DNA from: Pedococcus cremeus | GTDB lineage: Bacteria; Actinomycetota; Actinomycetes; Actinomycetales; Dermatophilaceae | Assembly: GCF_900111375.1 (NCBI RefSeq) | Contig: NZ_FOHB01000001.1 | Coordinates: 310,001-374,000, forward strand | Reading direction: 5' to 3' | Length of the DNA: 64,000 bases | Notes under the pieces: generated by a model | Seen by the model: the letters and a program-made list of their open reading frames with translations, nothing else | What the model was told of the DNA's origin: nothing | Databases searched by the model: none | In this document: piece after piece, positions 10,141 to 19,001 of the stretch | Layout of the letters: every line of letters begins with the position of its first letter | How positions within the stretch are numbered: position 1 is the first letter of the stretch | Position numbers and translations under genes: made by a program

Positions 10141-11222
10141 GCCACCGTGAGGGCGCGCACGCAGTAGACGTCGGGCAGCTGGGTGGCCAGCAGGGAGAAC
10201 GACTCTCCCCCGTCGGTGCTGGCGTAGACCTCGCCGTTGCGGGTGCCGACGTAGAGGCCGGGCTCGTCGGGGTCGCCGTCGGTGCAGGCGGCGTCGCGCA
10301 GCACGTTGGTCCACGTGTGCGGCAGCCCGTTCGCCTGGGTGCGCCAGGTGCGACCGCCGTCGTCGGAGCGCTGCACCTGCAGCTGGGCGTCCGGCGGCAC
10401 GTGCTGGTAGTCGGAGGTGATCGGCACCAGCCAGAGCGTCTCGCCCCGGCGCGGGTGGGCCACCACGGTCATGCCGAAGTTGGTCGGCAGACCCTCCTCG
10501 ATCGACTGCCACGTGACGCCGTCGTCCTCCGACCGGTAGACGCCCCGGTGGTTCTGGCAGTACAGCCGGCTCGGCACCTCCGGGTCGCGGGCGACCTTGT
10601 GCACGCACTGGCCGAACTCGGGCCACTCGTCGTGCGGCATGAAGTAGGCGTGGATGCCCTTGTTGCCGGGGTTCCAGGAGGTCCCGCCGTCGCGGGTGTT
10701 GTAGACGCCGCCGGTGCTCATCGCGACGAGCATCGACTGCCGGTCGACCGGGCTGGGCAGCACGGTGTGGATCGCGCCTCCACCGGCGCCCTCGCCCCAC
10801 TCGGGTCGGTGCGGGTGGTCCCAGAGCCCGCGGTTCAGGGTGAACGTCTCCCCGGCGTCCTCGCTGCGCCACAGTCCCTGCGGCTCGGTGCCGGCCCAGA
10901 CCACCTGGTCGTCGTGGGGATCGGCGACCAGCTGCCAGGTCGCCTTCAGGGCCGTGTCGGTGTCCTCCGGGAACCGGATCGAGCCCTCCGGGTGCTCCAC
11001 CCACGTGCGACCGAGGTCGTCGCTGTGCTGCAGCGACGGGCCCCAGTGCGAGGAGCGGAAACCCACGAGGAGCCGGTTGCGGCCGGCCCGGGTGTCGAAC
11101 AGGAGCGAGAGCACCTCGCTCATCAGGAAGTGGGGCCCCTCGAGCTGCCAGCTGACGCGGTCGGTGCTGCGCGCGAGCCAGAGGCCCTTGCGGGTACCGA
11201 TGCCGACGATGGTCTCGGTCAT
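10137..11222 (-). CDS. Asp-box (BNR) beta-propeller protein, sialidase-like fold
   Basis: A 361-residue protein without a signal peptide. It contains six Asp-box repeats: SDDLGRTW, SEDAGETF, TRDGGTSW, SEDDGVTW, SDDGGRTW and STDGGESF. Spacing fits a six-bladed propeller. The usual sialidase catalytic Arg triad and the FRIP motif are not evident, so automatic naming as exo-alpha-sialidase would be unsafe. The start is ATG 11222 (MTETIVGIGTRKGL). Overlap with the MoaD-like gene suggests a functional pair. Confidence 0.8.
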   Translation of the reverse strand: MTETIVGIGTRKGLWLARSTDRVSWQLEGPHFLMSEVLSLLFDTRAGRNRLLVGFRSSHWGPSLQHSDDLGRTWVEHPEGSIRFPEDTDTALKATWQLVADPHDDQVVWAGTEPQGLWRSEDAGETFTLNRGLWDHPHRPEWGEGAGGGAIHTVLPSPVDRQSMLVAMSTGGVYNTRDGGTSWNPGNKGIHAYFMPHDEWPEFGQCVHKVARDPEVPSRLYCQNHRGVYRSEDDGVTWQSIEEGLPTNFGMTVVAHPRRGETLWLVPITSDYQHVPPDAQLQVQRSDDGGRTWRTQANGLPHTWTNVLRDAACTDGDPDEPGLYVGTRNGEVYASTDGGESFSLLATQLPDVYCVRALTVA

Positions 11223-11307
11223 CCCGCCAGCATGGCACCGCGCGGTGCACGTGACACCCGGTTTTCGTGTCTGGTGCGCGCCCCGCCGCGGGGAGCACAC
11301 TGCAGCC

Positions 11308-12684
11308 ATGGACCAGCCTCCGTCGGGTCTCGACGCGCTCGACCACGCGCACCGGCACGCCCTGGCCTGGCTCGCCTCGCTCGAGCGCCGCCCGGTGCCG
11401 CCGCAGGCGTCGATCGAGGACGTGGTCCAGGCGCTCGGGGCTGAGCTCCCCGAGCAGGGGGCGGACCCCGCCGAGGTCGTCGACCTGCTCGCCAAGGCCT
11501 GCGACGCAGGCCTGACCGGTATGCCGTCGGGCCGGTTCTTCGGGTTCGTGATCGGCGGCACGCACCCGGCCGCGCTGGCCGCCGACTGGCTGGTGAGCGC
11601 CTGGGACCAGAACTCCGGGCTGCGCCGGGTGACCCCGGCCCACAGCGCGGTCGAGGACGTCACGAGCGCCTGGCTGGTCGACCTGCTCGGGCTGCCGGCC
11701 GGCAGCGCCGTCGGGTTCGTCACCGGCGCCACCATGGCCAACTTCACCGGCCTGGCCGCCGGTCGCGACACCGTGCTGCGCCGGGTCGGGTGGGACGTCG
11801 CCGGGCGGGGCCTGCAAGGTGCCCCCAGGGTGCGGGTGCTCGTCGGTGCCGAGCGGCACGACACCGTCGACCTCGCGCTGCGCTACCTCGGGCTCGGCGC
11901 ACCGCACGCCGTACCGGTCGACGAGCAGGGTCGGCTGCGGGCCGACGCCCTGCACGAGGCGCTGGCCGGCACGCCGGCGGGGCCGACGGTCGTGGTGCTG
12001 CAGGCGGGCAACGTCCACTCGGGCGCCTTCGACCCCTTCCCCGACGCGATGGCCGCGGCGCGCGAGCACGGCGCGTGGGTGCACGTCGACGGCGCCTTCG
12101 GCCTCTGGGCGGGGGCCACGGCCTCGCACCGTCACCTCGTCGCGGGGGTCGACGGCGCCGACTCGTGGGCCACCGATGCGCACAAGACCCTCAACGTGCC
12201 CTACGACAGCGGCCTGGCCATCGTGCGCGACCCGGCCGCGGTGCGGGCCTCGATGGGCATGCACGGCGCCTACCTCGTGCACGACGAGGCCGGCGAACCC
12301 TTCGACAAGGTGCCGGAGATCTCCCGGCGTGGCCGCGCCTTCCCGGTGTGGGCGGTGCTGCGGTCCCTCGGCCGCTCGGGTGTGGACGAGCTCGTCGACC
12401 GGTTGTGCCGCCACGCCACGGCGTTCGCCGAGGGGTTGCGCGCGATCCCCACCGCGGAGGTGCTGAACGACGTGGTGTTCACGCAGGTGTGCGCGGCGTT
12501 CGGCGACGACGAGCGCACCCAGGAGGTCGGCCGCCGGCTGCTCGCCGACGGCACCGCCTGGATGACCGGCTCCACCTGGCACGGACGCAGTGTCCTGCGC
12601 ATCTCGGTGAGCAACTGGTCGACGACGAGCAGCGACGTCGAGCGCAGCCTCGACGCCGTGCGCCGGGCTGTGGAAGGGCTGTAG
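11308..12684 (+). CDS. PLP-dependent decarboxylase-family protein (group II)
   Basis: A 458-residue fold-type I PLP enzyme resembling aromatic-amino-acid and glutamate decarboxylases. The cofactor lysine lies in SWATDAHKTLNVPYDSGL. The upstream Asp/His region is AWVHVDGAFGLWAG, and an N-terminal GRFFGFVIGGTHPAALAADWL matches the substrate-binding part of the family. The substrate (amino acid, diaminobutyrate or sulfinate) cannot be deduced. It is divergent from the propeller gene and stands alone. ATG 11308 follows GGGGAG by 12 nt. Confidence 0.88.
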   Translation: MDQPPSGLDALDHAHRHALAWLASLERRPVPPQASIEDVVQALGAELPEQGADPAEVVDLLAKACDAGLTGMPSGRFFGFVIGGTHPAALAADWLVSAWDQNSGLRRVTPAHSAVEDVTSAWLVDLLGLPAGSAVGFVTGATMANFTGLAAGRDTVLRRVGWDVAGRGLQGAPRVRVLVGAERHDTVDLALRYLGLGAPHAVPVDEQGRLRADALHEALAGTPAGPTVVVLQAGNVHSGAFDPFPDAMAAAREHGAWVHVDGAFGLWAGATASHRHLVAGVDGADSWATDAHKTLNVPYDSGLAIVRDPAAVRASMGMHGAYLVHDEAGEPFDKVPEISRRGRAFPVWAVLRSLGRSGVDELVDRLCRHATAFAEGLRAIPTAEVLNDVVFTQVCAAFGDDERTQEVGRRLLADGTAWMTGSTWHGRSVLRISVSNWSTTSSDVERSLDAVRRAVEGL

Positions 12685-12694
12685 GGGCCGGCCC

Positions 12695-13624
12695 TCAGCC
12701 CGGGTGCACGACGTTGCGCAGCGGCTGCCCCGCGGCATACGCCTCGAGCTGGTCGCGCACGAGGCGCACCGCACGCGGCCGGAAGGCCGACGTCGCACCG
12801 CCGACGTGCGGGGAGATGAGAACGCCGGGTGAGGTCCACAGCGGGTGGTCGGGCGGCAGCGGCTCGGGGTCGGTCACGTCGAGGGCCGCCAGCAGCCGCC
12901 CGCTCGAGGTCTCGGCCAGCAGCGCGTCGGTGTCGACGACCGGGCCGCGGGCGACGTTGACGAGCAGCGCACCGTCGGGCATCGCGGCGAGGAACTCGGC
13001 GTCGACCAGGCCGCGCGTGGCGTCCGAGAGCGGCACGATGACGACCACCACGTCGTGGCGCGGGAGCAGGGCGGGCAGCTCGTCGACGCCGTGCACGGTG
13101 TCGACGAGGTCGTCGCCCTCCCGCTTCCGGCTGGCCACCGCGGTCACCACGACCTCGAAGGGCAGCAGCCGCTGCACCACCGCGCGCCCGATCGAGCCGT
13201 AGCCCAGGACCAGCACGCGTTTGTCGGCCAGCGCCGGCAACAGGCCCGGCGAGGTCCACCGGCCCTCGCGCTGCGCGAGGACGAAGCCGGGTATGCCGCG
13301 CAGGGACGCCAGCGCCAGCCCGACCGCGAGCTCCGCGGTCGAGGCGTCGTGCACCCCTCCGGCGTTGGCGAGCCCCACGCCGTCGGGCAGCTGCGCGAGC
13401 ACGTCGTCGTAGCCGGCGCTGAGCAGCTGCACGAACTCGACAGCGGGGGCGTGGGCCAGCGCGCCGATCCGCTTCCCGGCACCCATGTAGGGCGGCACGA
13501 CGAAACGGATCTCGTCGGCCCGGTCCTCGGGCGGCCCGTCCATCGACCATGGGACCAGCTCGAGCCCCTCCACGGGCCCCACGTCGTCGATCCAGTCCTG
13601 CCCGGGCAGCGACACCACTGTCAT
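12695..13624 (-). CDS. D-isomer-specific 2-hydroxyacid dehydrogenase
   Basis: A 309-residue NAD(P)-dependent dehydrogenase. The dinucleotide motif is VLVLGYGSIGRAVVQ. The catalytic Arg lies in LLVNVARGPVVDTDAL, the Glu in DVTDPEPLPPDHPLW, and the His in LISPHVGGATSA. The triad is complete. It probably interconverts a 2-oxo acid and a D-2-hydroxy acid (glyoxylate or hydroxypyruvate reductase type). ATG 13624 is chosen because conserved sequence begins there; upstream in-frame codons look non-coding. Confidence 0.9.
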   Translation of the reverse strand: MTVVSLPGQDWIDDVGPVEGLELVPWSMDGPPEDRADEIRFVVPPYMGAGKRIGALAHAPAVEFVQLLSAGYDDVLAQLPDGVGLANAGGVHDASTAELAVGLALASLRGIPGFVLAQREGRWTSPGLLPALADKRVLVLGYGSIGRAVVQRLLPFEVVVTAVASRKREGDDLVDTVHGVDELPALLPRHDVVVVIVPLSDATRGLVDAEFLAAMPDGALLVNVARGPVVDTDALLAETSSGRLLAALDVTDPEPLPPDHPLWTSPGVLISPHVGGATSAFRPRAVRLVRDQLEAYAAGQPLRNVVHPG

Positions 13625-13738
13625 GTCCCGAGACGCTATCCCGACGTCAGTGAGGGAGCAGCCGGGGGGCTGCCCTGCCGCTCCCCCGACCGGCGCAGGG
13701 CACAGGCGGGCCTCAGCAGCGCGGGCGCACAATGGGAC

Positions 13739-14935
13739 ATGCGCACGACACCCGTCGCCCTGGCCACACTGGTGGCCTCCGCACTGGCCGCGGGCGCCTG
13801 CTCCTCGGGTGCCGGAGGAGATGGCGGTGTCGCCGCGCCGTCACTCGCCACCGCCTCGTCGGCACCGGCCCCCACCGGGGCCGCGAGCCCGAGCGGGACA
13901 GCCACCTCCCCAGCCGGCAGCGCGTCGCCCACGGCGGCGAGGGGTGGGCCCGCCAGGAGCGTGCCGACCGTCCGTCGCACGTTGGCGACACACCTCGACG
14001 TGCCGTGGTCCGTGGCGTTCCTCCCCGACGGCTCAGCCCTGGTCACCTTGCGCGACAAGGCCCACTTGCTGCAGGTGCGCGAGGGCTCTCGTGCCGTCGA
14101 CCTCGGTCGGGTGCCCGGCGTCGAGCCCAGCGGTGAGGGCGGGTTGCTGGGCGTCGCCGTCTCCCCGCACTTCGCCCGCGACCACACGATCTTCCTGTAC
14201 CTCACCGCGGCCAACGACAACCGCGTGGTGCGGATGCGCTTCACGAGCGGCAAGGCGAGCCGCCCTGAGCCGATCCTGACCGGCATACCCAAGGCGGGCA
14301 ACCACAACGGCGGCCGCCTGAAGTTCGGTCCTGACGGCTACCTCTACGTGACGACCGGCGACGCGGGAAACCGTCCGAACGCGCAGGACAAGAGATCCCT
14401 CGGCGGCAAGATCCTGCGGGTCACCGAGAACGGGAAGCCCGCGCCGGGCAACCCCTTCAAGGGCTCGCCGGTCTGGTCCTACGGCCACCGCAACGTGCAG
14501 GGCATCGCCTGGGACCGGGCGGGACGCATGTTCGCCAGCGAGTTCGGGCAGAACACCTGGGACGAGCTCAACCTCATCAGGCCCGGCGCCAACTACGGCT
14601 GGCCGGTGGTGGAAGGCCGAGCCGGGCGCAGCGGCTTCGTCGACCCGCTGCGGCAGTGGCCGACCGACGACGCGTCGCCCAGCGGCATCGCCATCACCGC
14701 CGACGGCACCGTCTGGATGGCCGCCCTGCGCGGGGAGTCGCTCTGGCGCATCCCGACCCGGAACGGCGTCGCAGGCCAGCCGCAGCGACTGCTCCACGGC
14801 GAGTACGGCCGGCTGCGCGACGTGGTCGTCGGCCCCGACGGTCGCCTGTGGGTGCTGACCAACAACACCGCGCGCGGCAACCCCCGACCCGGTGACGACA
14901 AGCTCATCGTCATCCCGGTCTCGACCCTGCGCTGA
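13739..14935 (+). CDS. PQQ-dependent aldose sugar dehydrogenase-like lipoprotein
   Basis: A 398-residue exported protein. A signal peptide with Cys near residue 21 (ALAAGACSSG) suggests a lipoprotein, although the lipobox is imperfect. A Ser/Thr/Pro/Ala-rich linker leads to a soluble glucose-dehydrogenase propeller. The catalytic His motif GNHNGGRLKFGPDG and the diagnostic YGHRNVQG are both present. Family members oxidise aldoses to lactones using PQQ. No PQQ biosynthesis genes are in the window, so the cofactor may be scavenged or the activity altered. ATG 13739 is in frame; a nearby ATG at 13732 is not. Confidence 0.88.
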   Translation: MRTTPVALATLVASALAAGACSSGAGGDGGVAAPSLATASSAPAPTGAASPSGTATSPAGSASPTAARGGPARSVPTVRRTLATHLDVPWSVAFLPDGSALVTLRDKAHLLQVREGSRAVDLGRVPGVEPSGEGGLLGVAVSPHFARDHTIFLYLTAANDNRVVRMRFTSGKASRPEPILTGIPKAGNHNGGRLKFGPDGYLYVTTGDAGNRPNAQDKRSLGGKILRVTENGKPAPGNPFKGSPVWSYGHRNVQGIAWDRAGRMFASEFGQNTWDELNLIRPGANYGWPVVEGRAGRSGFVDPLRQWPTDDASPSGIAITADGTVWMAALRGESLWRIPTRNGVAGQPQRLLHGEYGRLRDVVVGPDGRLWVLTNNTARGNPRPGDDKLIVIPVSTLR

Positions 14936-14940
14936 GCCCG

Positions 14941-15000
14941 GTATGCCGGTGGCCCGGCACCCGCGGTGAGGTCACCGCCGGTGCCGGCCCACGCGGCACA
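14941..15000. terminator. Shared hairpin between convergent sugar dehydrogenase and gatB
   Basis: An imperfect long inverted repeat (GGCCCGGCAC, GCGGTGA against TCACCGC, GTGCCGGCC) fills the gap between the two stop codons. Its left edge is a GTATGCCG octamer. It can serve both directions. Confidence 0.65.
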
Positions 15001-15018
15001 CAAGTTCTCGAGGAGAGG

Positions 15019-16569
15019 TCAGCCGACCCCGAGGCGGGAGAGGATGATCTGGCGGGCCTTGCCGGCGTCGGCCTGGCCCTTCATCTCCTTCATGACCTGG
15101 CCGATGAGGGCACCGGCGGCCTGCACCTTGCCACTGCGGACCTTCTCCGCCACATCGGGGTTCGCCTCGATGACCTTGTCGACGGCGGCCTCGAGGGCGT
15201 CGTCGTCCTGCACCAGCTCGAGCCCGCGGGCGTCGGCGACCTCCACCGGCGAGCCCTCGCCCGCGATGACCCCGTCGAGCACCTGGCGGGCCATCGAGTC
15301 GTTGAGGCGGCCGTCCTTGACCGTCCGGTCGAGCTCCGCGACGTGCTCGGGCGTGACGCCGAACTCGTCGACGCCCTTGCCCTCGGCGTTGGCGCGGCGG
15401 GCCAGCTCACCGGTCCACCACTTGCGCGCACCGGCCGGCGTGGCACCGGCCTCGACCGAGAGCTCGATGAGCTCGACGGCGCCGGCGTTGACGACGTCGC
15501 GCATCTCGAGGTCGGAGTAGCCCCAGTCCGCCTGGAGACGCTTGCGGCGCTGGGCCGGCGGCTCGGGCAGGGTCGTGCGCAGCTCGTCGACCGTCTCGCG
15601 GGCCGGGGCGACCGGCACGAGGTCCGGCTCGGGGAAGTAGCGGTAGTCCTCGGCGTCGGACTTCTCGCGACCACTGGTGGTCACGCCGGTGTCCTCGTGC
15701 CAGTGGCGGGTCTCCTGGGTGACCTTGTCGCCGCCATCGAGGATCGCCGCCTGGCGGCAGATCTCGTACCGTACCGCCCGCTCGACCGAGCGCAGCGAGT
15801 TGACGTTCTTGGTCTCGGTGCGGGTGCCGAGCGGCACGTCGTCCTGCGCCTGGCCGTCGGCCGCCTTGGCGCGCAGCGAGAGGTTGGCGTCGCAGCGCAG
15901 CGACCCCTGCTCCATGCGGACGTCGGAGACGTGCAGGGCGCGCAGCAGGTCGCGCAGCGTGGCGACGTAGGCCTTGGCGACCTCCGGTGCCCGCTCGCCG
16001 GCGCCCCTGAGCGGCTTGGTGACGATCTCGATCAGCGGGATGCCGGCACGGTTGTAGTCGACGAGCGAGTACTCGGCGCCGTGGATGCGACCGGTGGAGC
16101 CGCCGACGTGCAGCGACTTGCCGGTGTCCTCCTCCATGTGGGCGCGCTCGATCTCGACACGGAAGACCTCGGTGCCGTCCCCCGAGGCGGCGGGGATCTC
16201 CACGTCGAGCCAGCCGTTGAAGGCGATCGGCTCGTCGTACTGCGAGGTCTGGAAGTTCTTCGGCATGTCCGGGTAGAAGTAGTTCTTCCGGGCGAAGCGG
16301 CACCACTCGGCGATCTCGCAGTTGAGTGCCAGGCCGATGCGGATGGCCGACTCCACGGCCTTCTCGTTCACCACCGGCAGGGCGCCGGGCAGGCCGAGGC
16401 AGACCGGGCAGACCTGGGTGTTGGGCTCGGCCCCGAACTCGGTGGCGCAGCCGCAGAACATCTTGGTCTTCGTGTTGAGCTCGACGTGGACCTCGAGGCC
16501 CATCACGGGGTCGAACTTCTCGAGCGCCTCGTCGTAGGACAGGACGGGCTCGGTGGTGGCGGTGCTCAT
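15019..16569 (-). CDS. gatB: Asp-tRNA(Asn)/Glu-tRNA(Gln) amidotransferase subunit B
   Basis: A 516-residue subunit that binds and activates mischarged tRNA so that Gln- or Asn-tRNA can form. Signature elements are [36 protein letters not shown] (a CxxC zinc site), [20 protein letters not shown], and the C-terminal tRNA-binding YqeY-like domain ending [12 protein letters not shown]. It follows gatA by 5 nt. ATG 16569 has GAAGGGAG about 10 nt upstream. Confidence 0.97.
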   Translation of the reverse strand: MSTATTEPVLSYDEALEKFDPVMGLEVHVELNTKTKMFCGCATEFGAEPNTQVCPVCLGLPGALPVVNEKAVESAIRIGLALNCEIAEWCRFARKNYFYPDMPKNFQTSQYDEPIAFNGWLDVEIPAASGDGTEVFRVEIERAHMEEDTGKSLHVGGSTGRIHGAEYSLVDYNRAGIPLIEIVTKPLRGAGERAPEVAKAYVATLRDLLRALHVSDVRMEQGSLRCDANLSLRAKAADGQAQDDVPLGTRTETKNVNSLRSVERAVRYEICRQAAILDGGDKVTQETRHWHEDTGVTTSGREKSDAEDYRYFPEPDLVPVAPARETVDELRTTLPEPPAQRRKRLQADWGYSDLEMRDVVNAGAVELIELSVEAGATPAGARKWWTGELARRANAEGKGVDEFGVTPEHVAELDRTVKDGRLNDSMARQVLDGVIAGEGSPVEVADARGLELVQDDDALEAAVDKVIEANPDVAEKVRSGKVQAAGALIGQVMKEMKGQADAGKARQIILSRLGVG

Positions 16570-16574
16570 GCCGC

Positions 16575-18092
16575 TCACGCTCCCTTCGCGGTCAGCTCGG
16601 GTGCCGTCGCCAGCAGCGGACCGCCCCACTGGTCGACGAGCAGCTTCTCCAGCACGGCGCCGACCCGGTAGAGGCGGGCGTCCTCGGTGGCCGGGGCCAG
16701 GATCTGGATGCCGGTGGGCAGGCCGTCCTCCTCGGCGACGCCGCTCGGCAGCGACATGCCGGGCACGCCGGCGAGGTTGGCCGGGATGGTGGCGATGTCG
16801 TTGAGGTACATGGCCATCGGGTCGTCGAGCTTCTCGCCGAGCCGGAACGCCGTCGTCGGCGCGGTGGGGCTGACGAGCACGTCGACCTTGTCGAACGCCG
16901 CGGAGAAGTCGCGCGAGATGAGCGTGCGCACCTTCTGGGCCTGGCCGTAGTAGGCGTCGTAGTAGCCGGAGCTCAGCGCGTAGGTGCCGAGGATGATGCG
17001 GCGCTTGACCTCGTCGCCGAAGCCGGCGTCGCGGGTGGCGGCCATGACCTGCTCGGCGCTCGGGTCGTCGACGCCCTCGGGCAGCACCCGCAGGCCGTAG
17101 CGCATCGCGTCGAACTTGGCGAGGTTCGACGACGCCTCGCTGGGGAGGATCAGGTAGTAGGCAGCGAGCGCGAAGTCGAAGCTCGGGCAGGAGACCTCGA
17201 CGACCTCCGCGCCGGCGTCGACGAGCAGCTGCACCGACTCCTCGAAGCGGGCGCGCACGCCGGGCTGGTAGCCCTCGCCCCCGAGCTCCTTGACCACGCC
17301 GATGCGCATGCCCTTGACGTCGCCGCGGCGGGCCGCCTCGACGACCGGCGGGGCGGGCGCGTCGATGGAGGTCGAGTCCATCGGGTCGTGACCGCCGATC
17401 ACCGAGTGGAGCAGCGCGGCATCCAGCACGGTGCGCGAGCAGGGGCCGGCCTGGTCGAGGCTGGAGGCGAGCGCGACGAGGCCGTAGCGGGAGACGCCGC
17501 CGTAGGTGGGCTTGGTGCCGACGGTGCCGGTGACCGCGGCGGGCTGCCGGATCGAGCCACCCGTGTCGGTGCCGATGGCCAGCGGCGCCTCGAAGGCCGC
17601 GACGGCGGCGGACGACCCGCCCCCGGAGCCGCCGGGGATGCGCTCGAGGTCCCACGGGTTGCGGGTGGGGCCGTAGGCGGAGTGCTCGGTGGAGGACCCC
17701 ATGGCGAACTCGTCCATGTTGGTCTTGCCCAGGATGGGCATGCCGGCCGCGCGCAGGCGGCTGACGAGCGTGGCGTCGTAGGGCGGGATCCAGCCCTCGA
17801 GGATCTTGGAGCCGCAGGTGGTCGGCAGGCCCTTGGTGGCCATGACGTCCTTGACGGCGATCGGCACGCCCGCCATGACGTGCAGCTCCTCGCCGGCGGC
17901 GCGGCGGTCGTCGACCGCACGGGCCGCGGCGAGCGCGCCCTCGGCGTCGACGTGGAGGAAGGCGTGGACGTCGCCGTCGACGGCGGCGATCCGGTCGAGG
18001 TGGGCCGAGGTGACCTCGACGGAGCTGACCTCGCGTCGGGCGAGCGCGTCAGCGATCTCGGCCGCGCTGGAGCGGATGATGTCGGTGCTCAC
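16575..18092 (-). CDS. gatA: Asp-tRNA(Asn)/Glu-tRNA(Gln) amidotransferase subunit A
   Basis: A 505-residue amidase-signature enzyme that releases ammonia from glutamine for the GatB site. The Ser-cisSer-Lys triad is visible: Lys in [14 protein letters not shown], Ser in [14 protein letters not shown], and the cis-Ser in [13 protein letters not shown]. The length is usual for the family. It forms a gatC-gatA-gatB operon, 28 nt after gatC. Confidence 0.97.
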   Translation of the reverse strand: MSTDIIRSSAAEIADALARREVSSVEVTSAHLDRIAAVDGDVHAFLHVDAEGALAAARAVDDRRAAGEELHVMAGVPIAVKDVMATKGLPTTCGSKILEGWIPPYDATLVSRLRAAGMPILGKTNMDEFAMGSSTEHSAYGPTRNPWDLERIPGGSGGGSSAAVAAFEAPLAIGTDTGGSIRQPAAVTGTVGTKPTYGGVSRYGLVALASSLDQAGPCSRTVLDAALLHSVIGGHDPMDSTSIDAPAPPVVEAARRGDVKGMRIGVVKELGGEGYQPGVRARFEESVQLLVDAGAEVVEVSCPSFDFALAAYYLILPSEASSNLAKFDAMRYGLRVLPEGVDDPSAEQVMAATRDAGFGDEVKRRIILGTYALSSGYYDAYYGQAQKVRTLISRDFSAAFDKVDVLVSPTAPTTAFRLGEKLDDPMAMYLNDIATIPANLAGVPGMSLPSGVAEEDGLPTGIQILAPATEDARLYRVGAVLEKLLVDQWGGPLLATAPELTAKGA

Positions 18093-18120
18093 GGGTGGTG
18101 GTGTCCTGTCGGTGCGGAGG

Positions 18121-18417
18121 TCAGTCTTCGGCGAGGATGCGCGGCACGGAGAAGCGCTGCAGCTCCGAGGCGGGGGCCATCGCGAGCGCGGCGTCGGCCC
18201 CGAGGGAGGGTCGCACCTCGTCGGGCCGCGTCACGTTGGTCAGCGGCATCGGGTGCGACATCGGCGGCGCGTCCTCGGCGCCGGCCTGCTGCACCTTGGC
18301 GACCGACTCGAGGATCACCGAGAGCTCGCCGACCATCTTGTCGAGCTCCGCGTCGGAGAGGTCAATGCGGGCGAGGCCGGCGAGGTGCGCGACGTCATCC
18401 CTGGACAGTGAAGACAT
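18121..18417 (-). CDS. gatC: Asp-tRNA(Asn)/Glu-tRNA(Gln) amidotransferase subunit C
   Basis: A 98-residue stabilising subunit of GatCAB. The N-terminal helical segment [22 protein letters not shown] and the C-terminal [13 protein letters not shown] are typical. It is first in the gat operon. ATG 18417 (MSSLSRDD) is preferred to an in-frame codon 33 nt upstream because the family begins here. Confidence 0.93.
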   Translation of the reverse strand: MSSLSRDDVAHLAGLARIDLSDAELDKMVGELSVILESVAKVQQAGAEDAPPMSHPMPLTNVTRPDEVRPSLGADAALAMAPASELQRFSVPRILAED

Positions 18418-18485
18418 GGGTGCCAGTCTATGGGCTGGCTCACAGGTCACCGGCCCGCGGTCCCGCCCGCCTCTAGGCTGCGCGC

Positions 18486-18929
18486 ATGACTGCCGTCCCG
18501 ACCCCGTTGTTCACCGCCATCGACCATGTCGGCGTCGCCGTGGCCGACCTCGACGAGGCCATCGCGTTCTACCGCGACACCTACGGCATGACGCTGGCCC
18601 ACGAGGAGGTCAACGAGGAGCAGGGTGTCCGCGAGGCCATGATGGCCGTGGGCGACTCGGGCTCCTGCATCCAGCTGCTGGCCCCGCTCTCGCCGGAGTC
18701 GACCATCGCGAAGTTCCTCGACCGCTCCGGCCCGGGCATCCAGCAGATGGCCTACCGGGTCGAGGACGTCGACGCCGTCAGCGCGGTGCTGCGCGAGCGG
18801 GGCGTGCGCCTGCTCTACCCCGAGGCCAAGCGGGGCACGTCGGACTCGCGGATCAACTTCATCCACCCCAAGGACGCGGGAGGCATCCTCGTCGAGCTGG
18901 TCGAGCCGGCCGGGGACGCGGCCCACTAG
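18486..18929 (+). CDS. mce: Methylmalonyl-CoA / ethylmalonyl-CoA epimerase
   Basis: A 147-residue vicinal-oxygen-chelate metalloenzyme. Two beta-alpha-beta modules are evident. The metal ligands lie in IDHVGVAVADLDEA, in the second module QQMAYRVEDVD, and in ILVELVEP near the end. It interconverts 2R/2S methylmalonyl-CoA and, in the ethylmalonyl-CoA pathway, ethylmalonyl-CoA. The ccr gene lies 1.6 kb downstream and ecm is in the same window, which fits that role. A 21-bp duplication begins at its last codons. Confidence 0.9.
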   Translation: MTAVPTPLFTAIDHVGVAVADLDEAIAFYRDTYGMTLAHEEVNEEQGVREAMMAVGDSGSCIQLLAPLSPESTIAKFLDRSGPGIQQMAYRVEDVDAVSAVLRERGVRLLYPEAKRGTSDSRINFIHPKDAGGILVELVEPAGDAAH

Positions 18930-18962
18930 ACCAAGCGCTCGGCCCACTAGACCAAGCGCTCG
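18921..18962 (+). repeat. 21-bp tandem duplication spanning the mce stop codon
   Basis: The unit GCCCACTAGACCAAGCGCTCG occurs twice head to tail, the first copy containing the final Ala-His-stop codons. Being 7 codons long it keeps frame, and the second copy supplies a spare in-frame TAG. Confidence 0.85.
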
Positions 18963-19001
18963 GCCGACCGGCCCCGAGGGATCGGCCCACAGCTCGTCAG
19001 C

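Noticed and set aside
7372-10167. A 931-codon open frame on the plus strand opposite ilvD, SixA and the MoaD-like gene
   Set aside because: Its translation is low-complexity Arg/Ala/Gly/Asp/His sequence with no family motif. It is antisense to clearly recognised genes, a usual effect of very high GC.
10137-11222. Sialidase activity for the Asp-box protein
   Set aside because: Asp boxes are structural only. The catalytic Arg triad, Tyr/Glu pair and FRIP motif are not visible, and there is no export signal.
9847-12798. A 983-codon minus-strand frame covering the PLP decarboxylase region
   Set aside because: Only its last 97 codons match a family (MoaD/ThiS). The rest is shadow of the plus-strand PLP gene and of the propeller gene in another frame.
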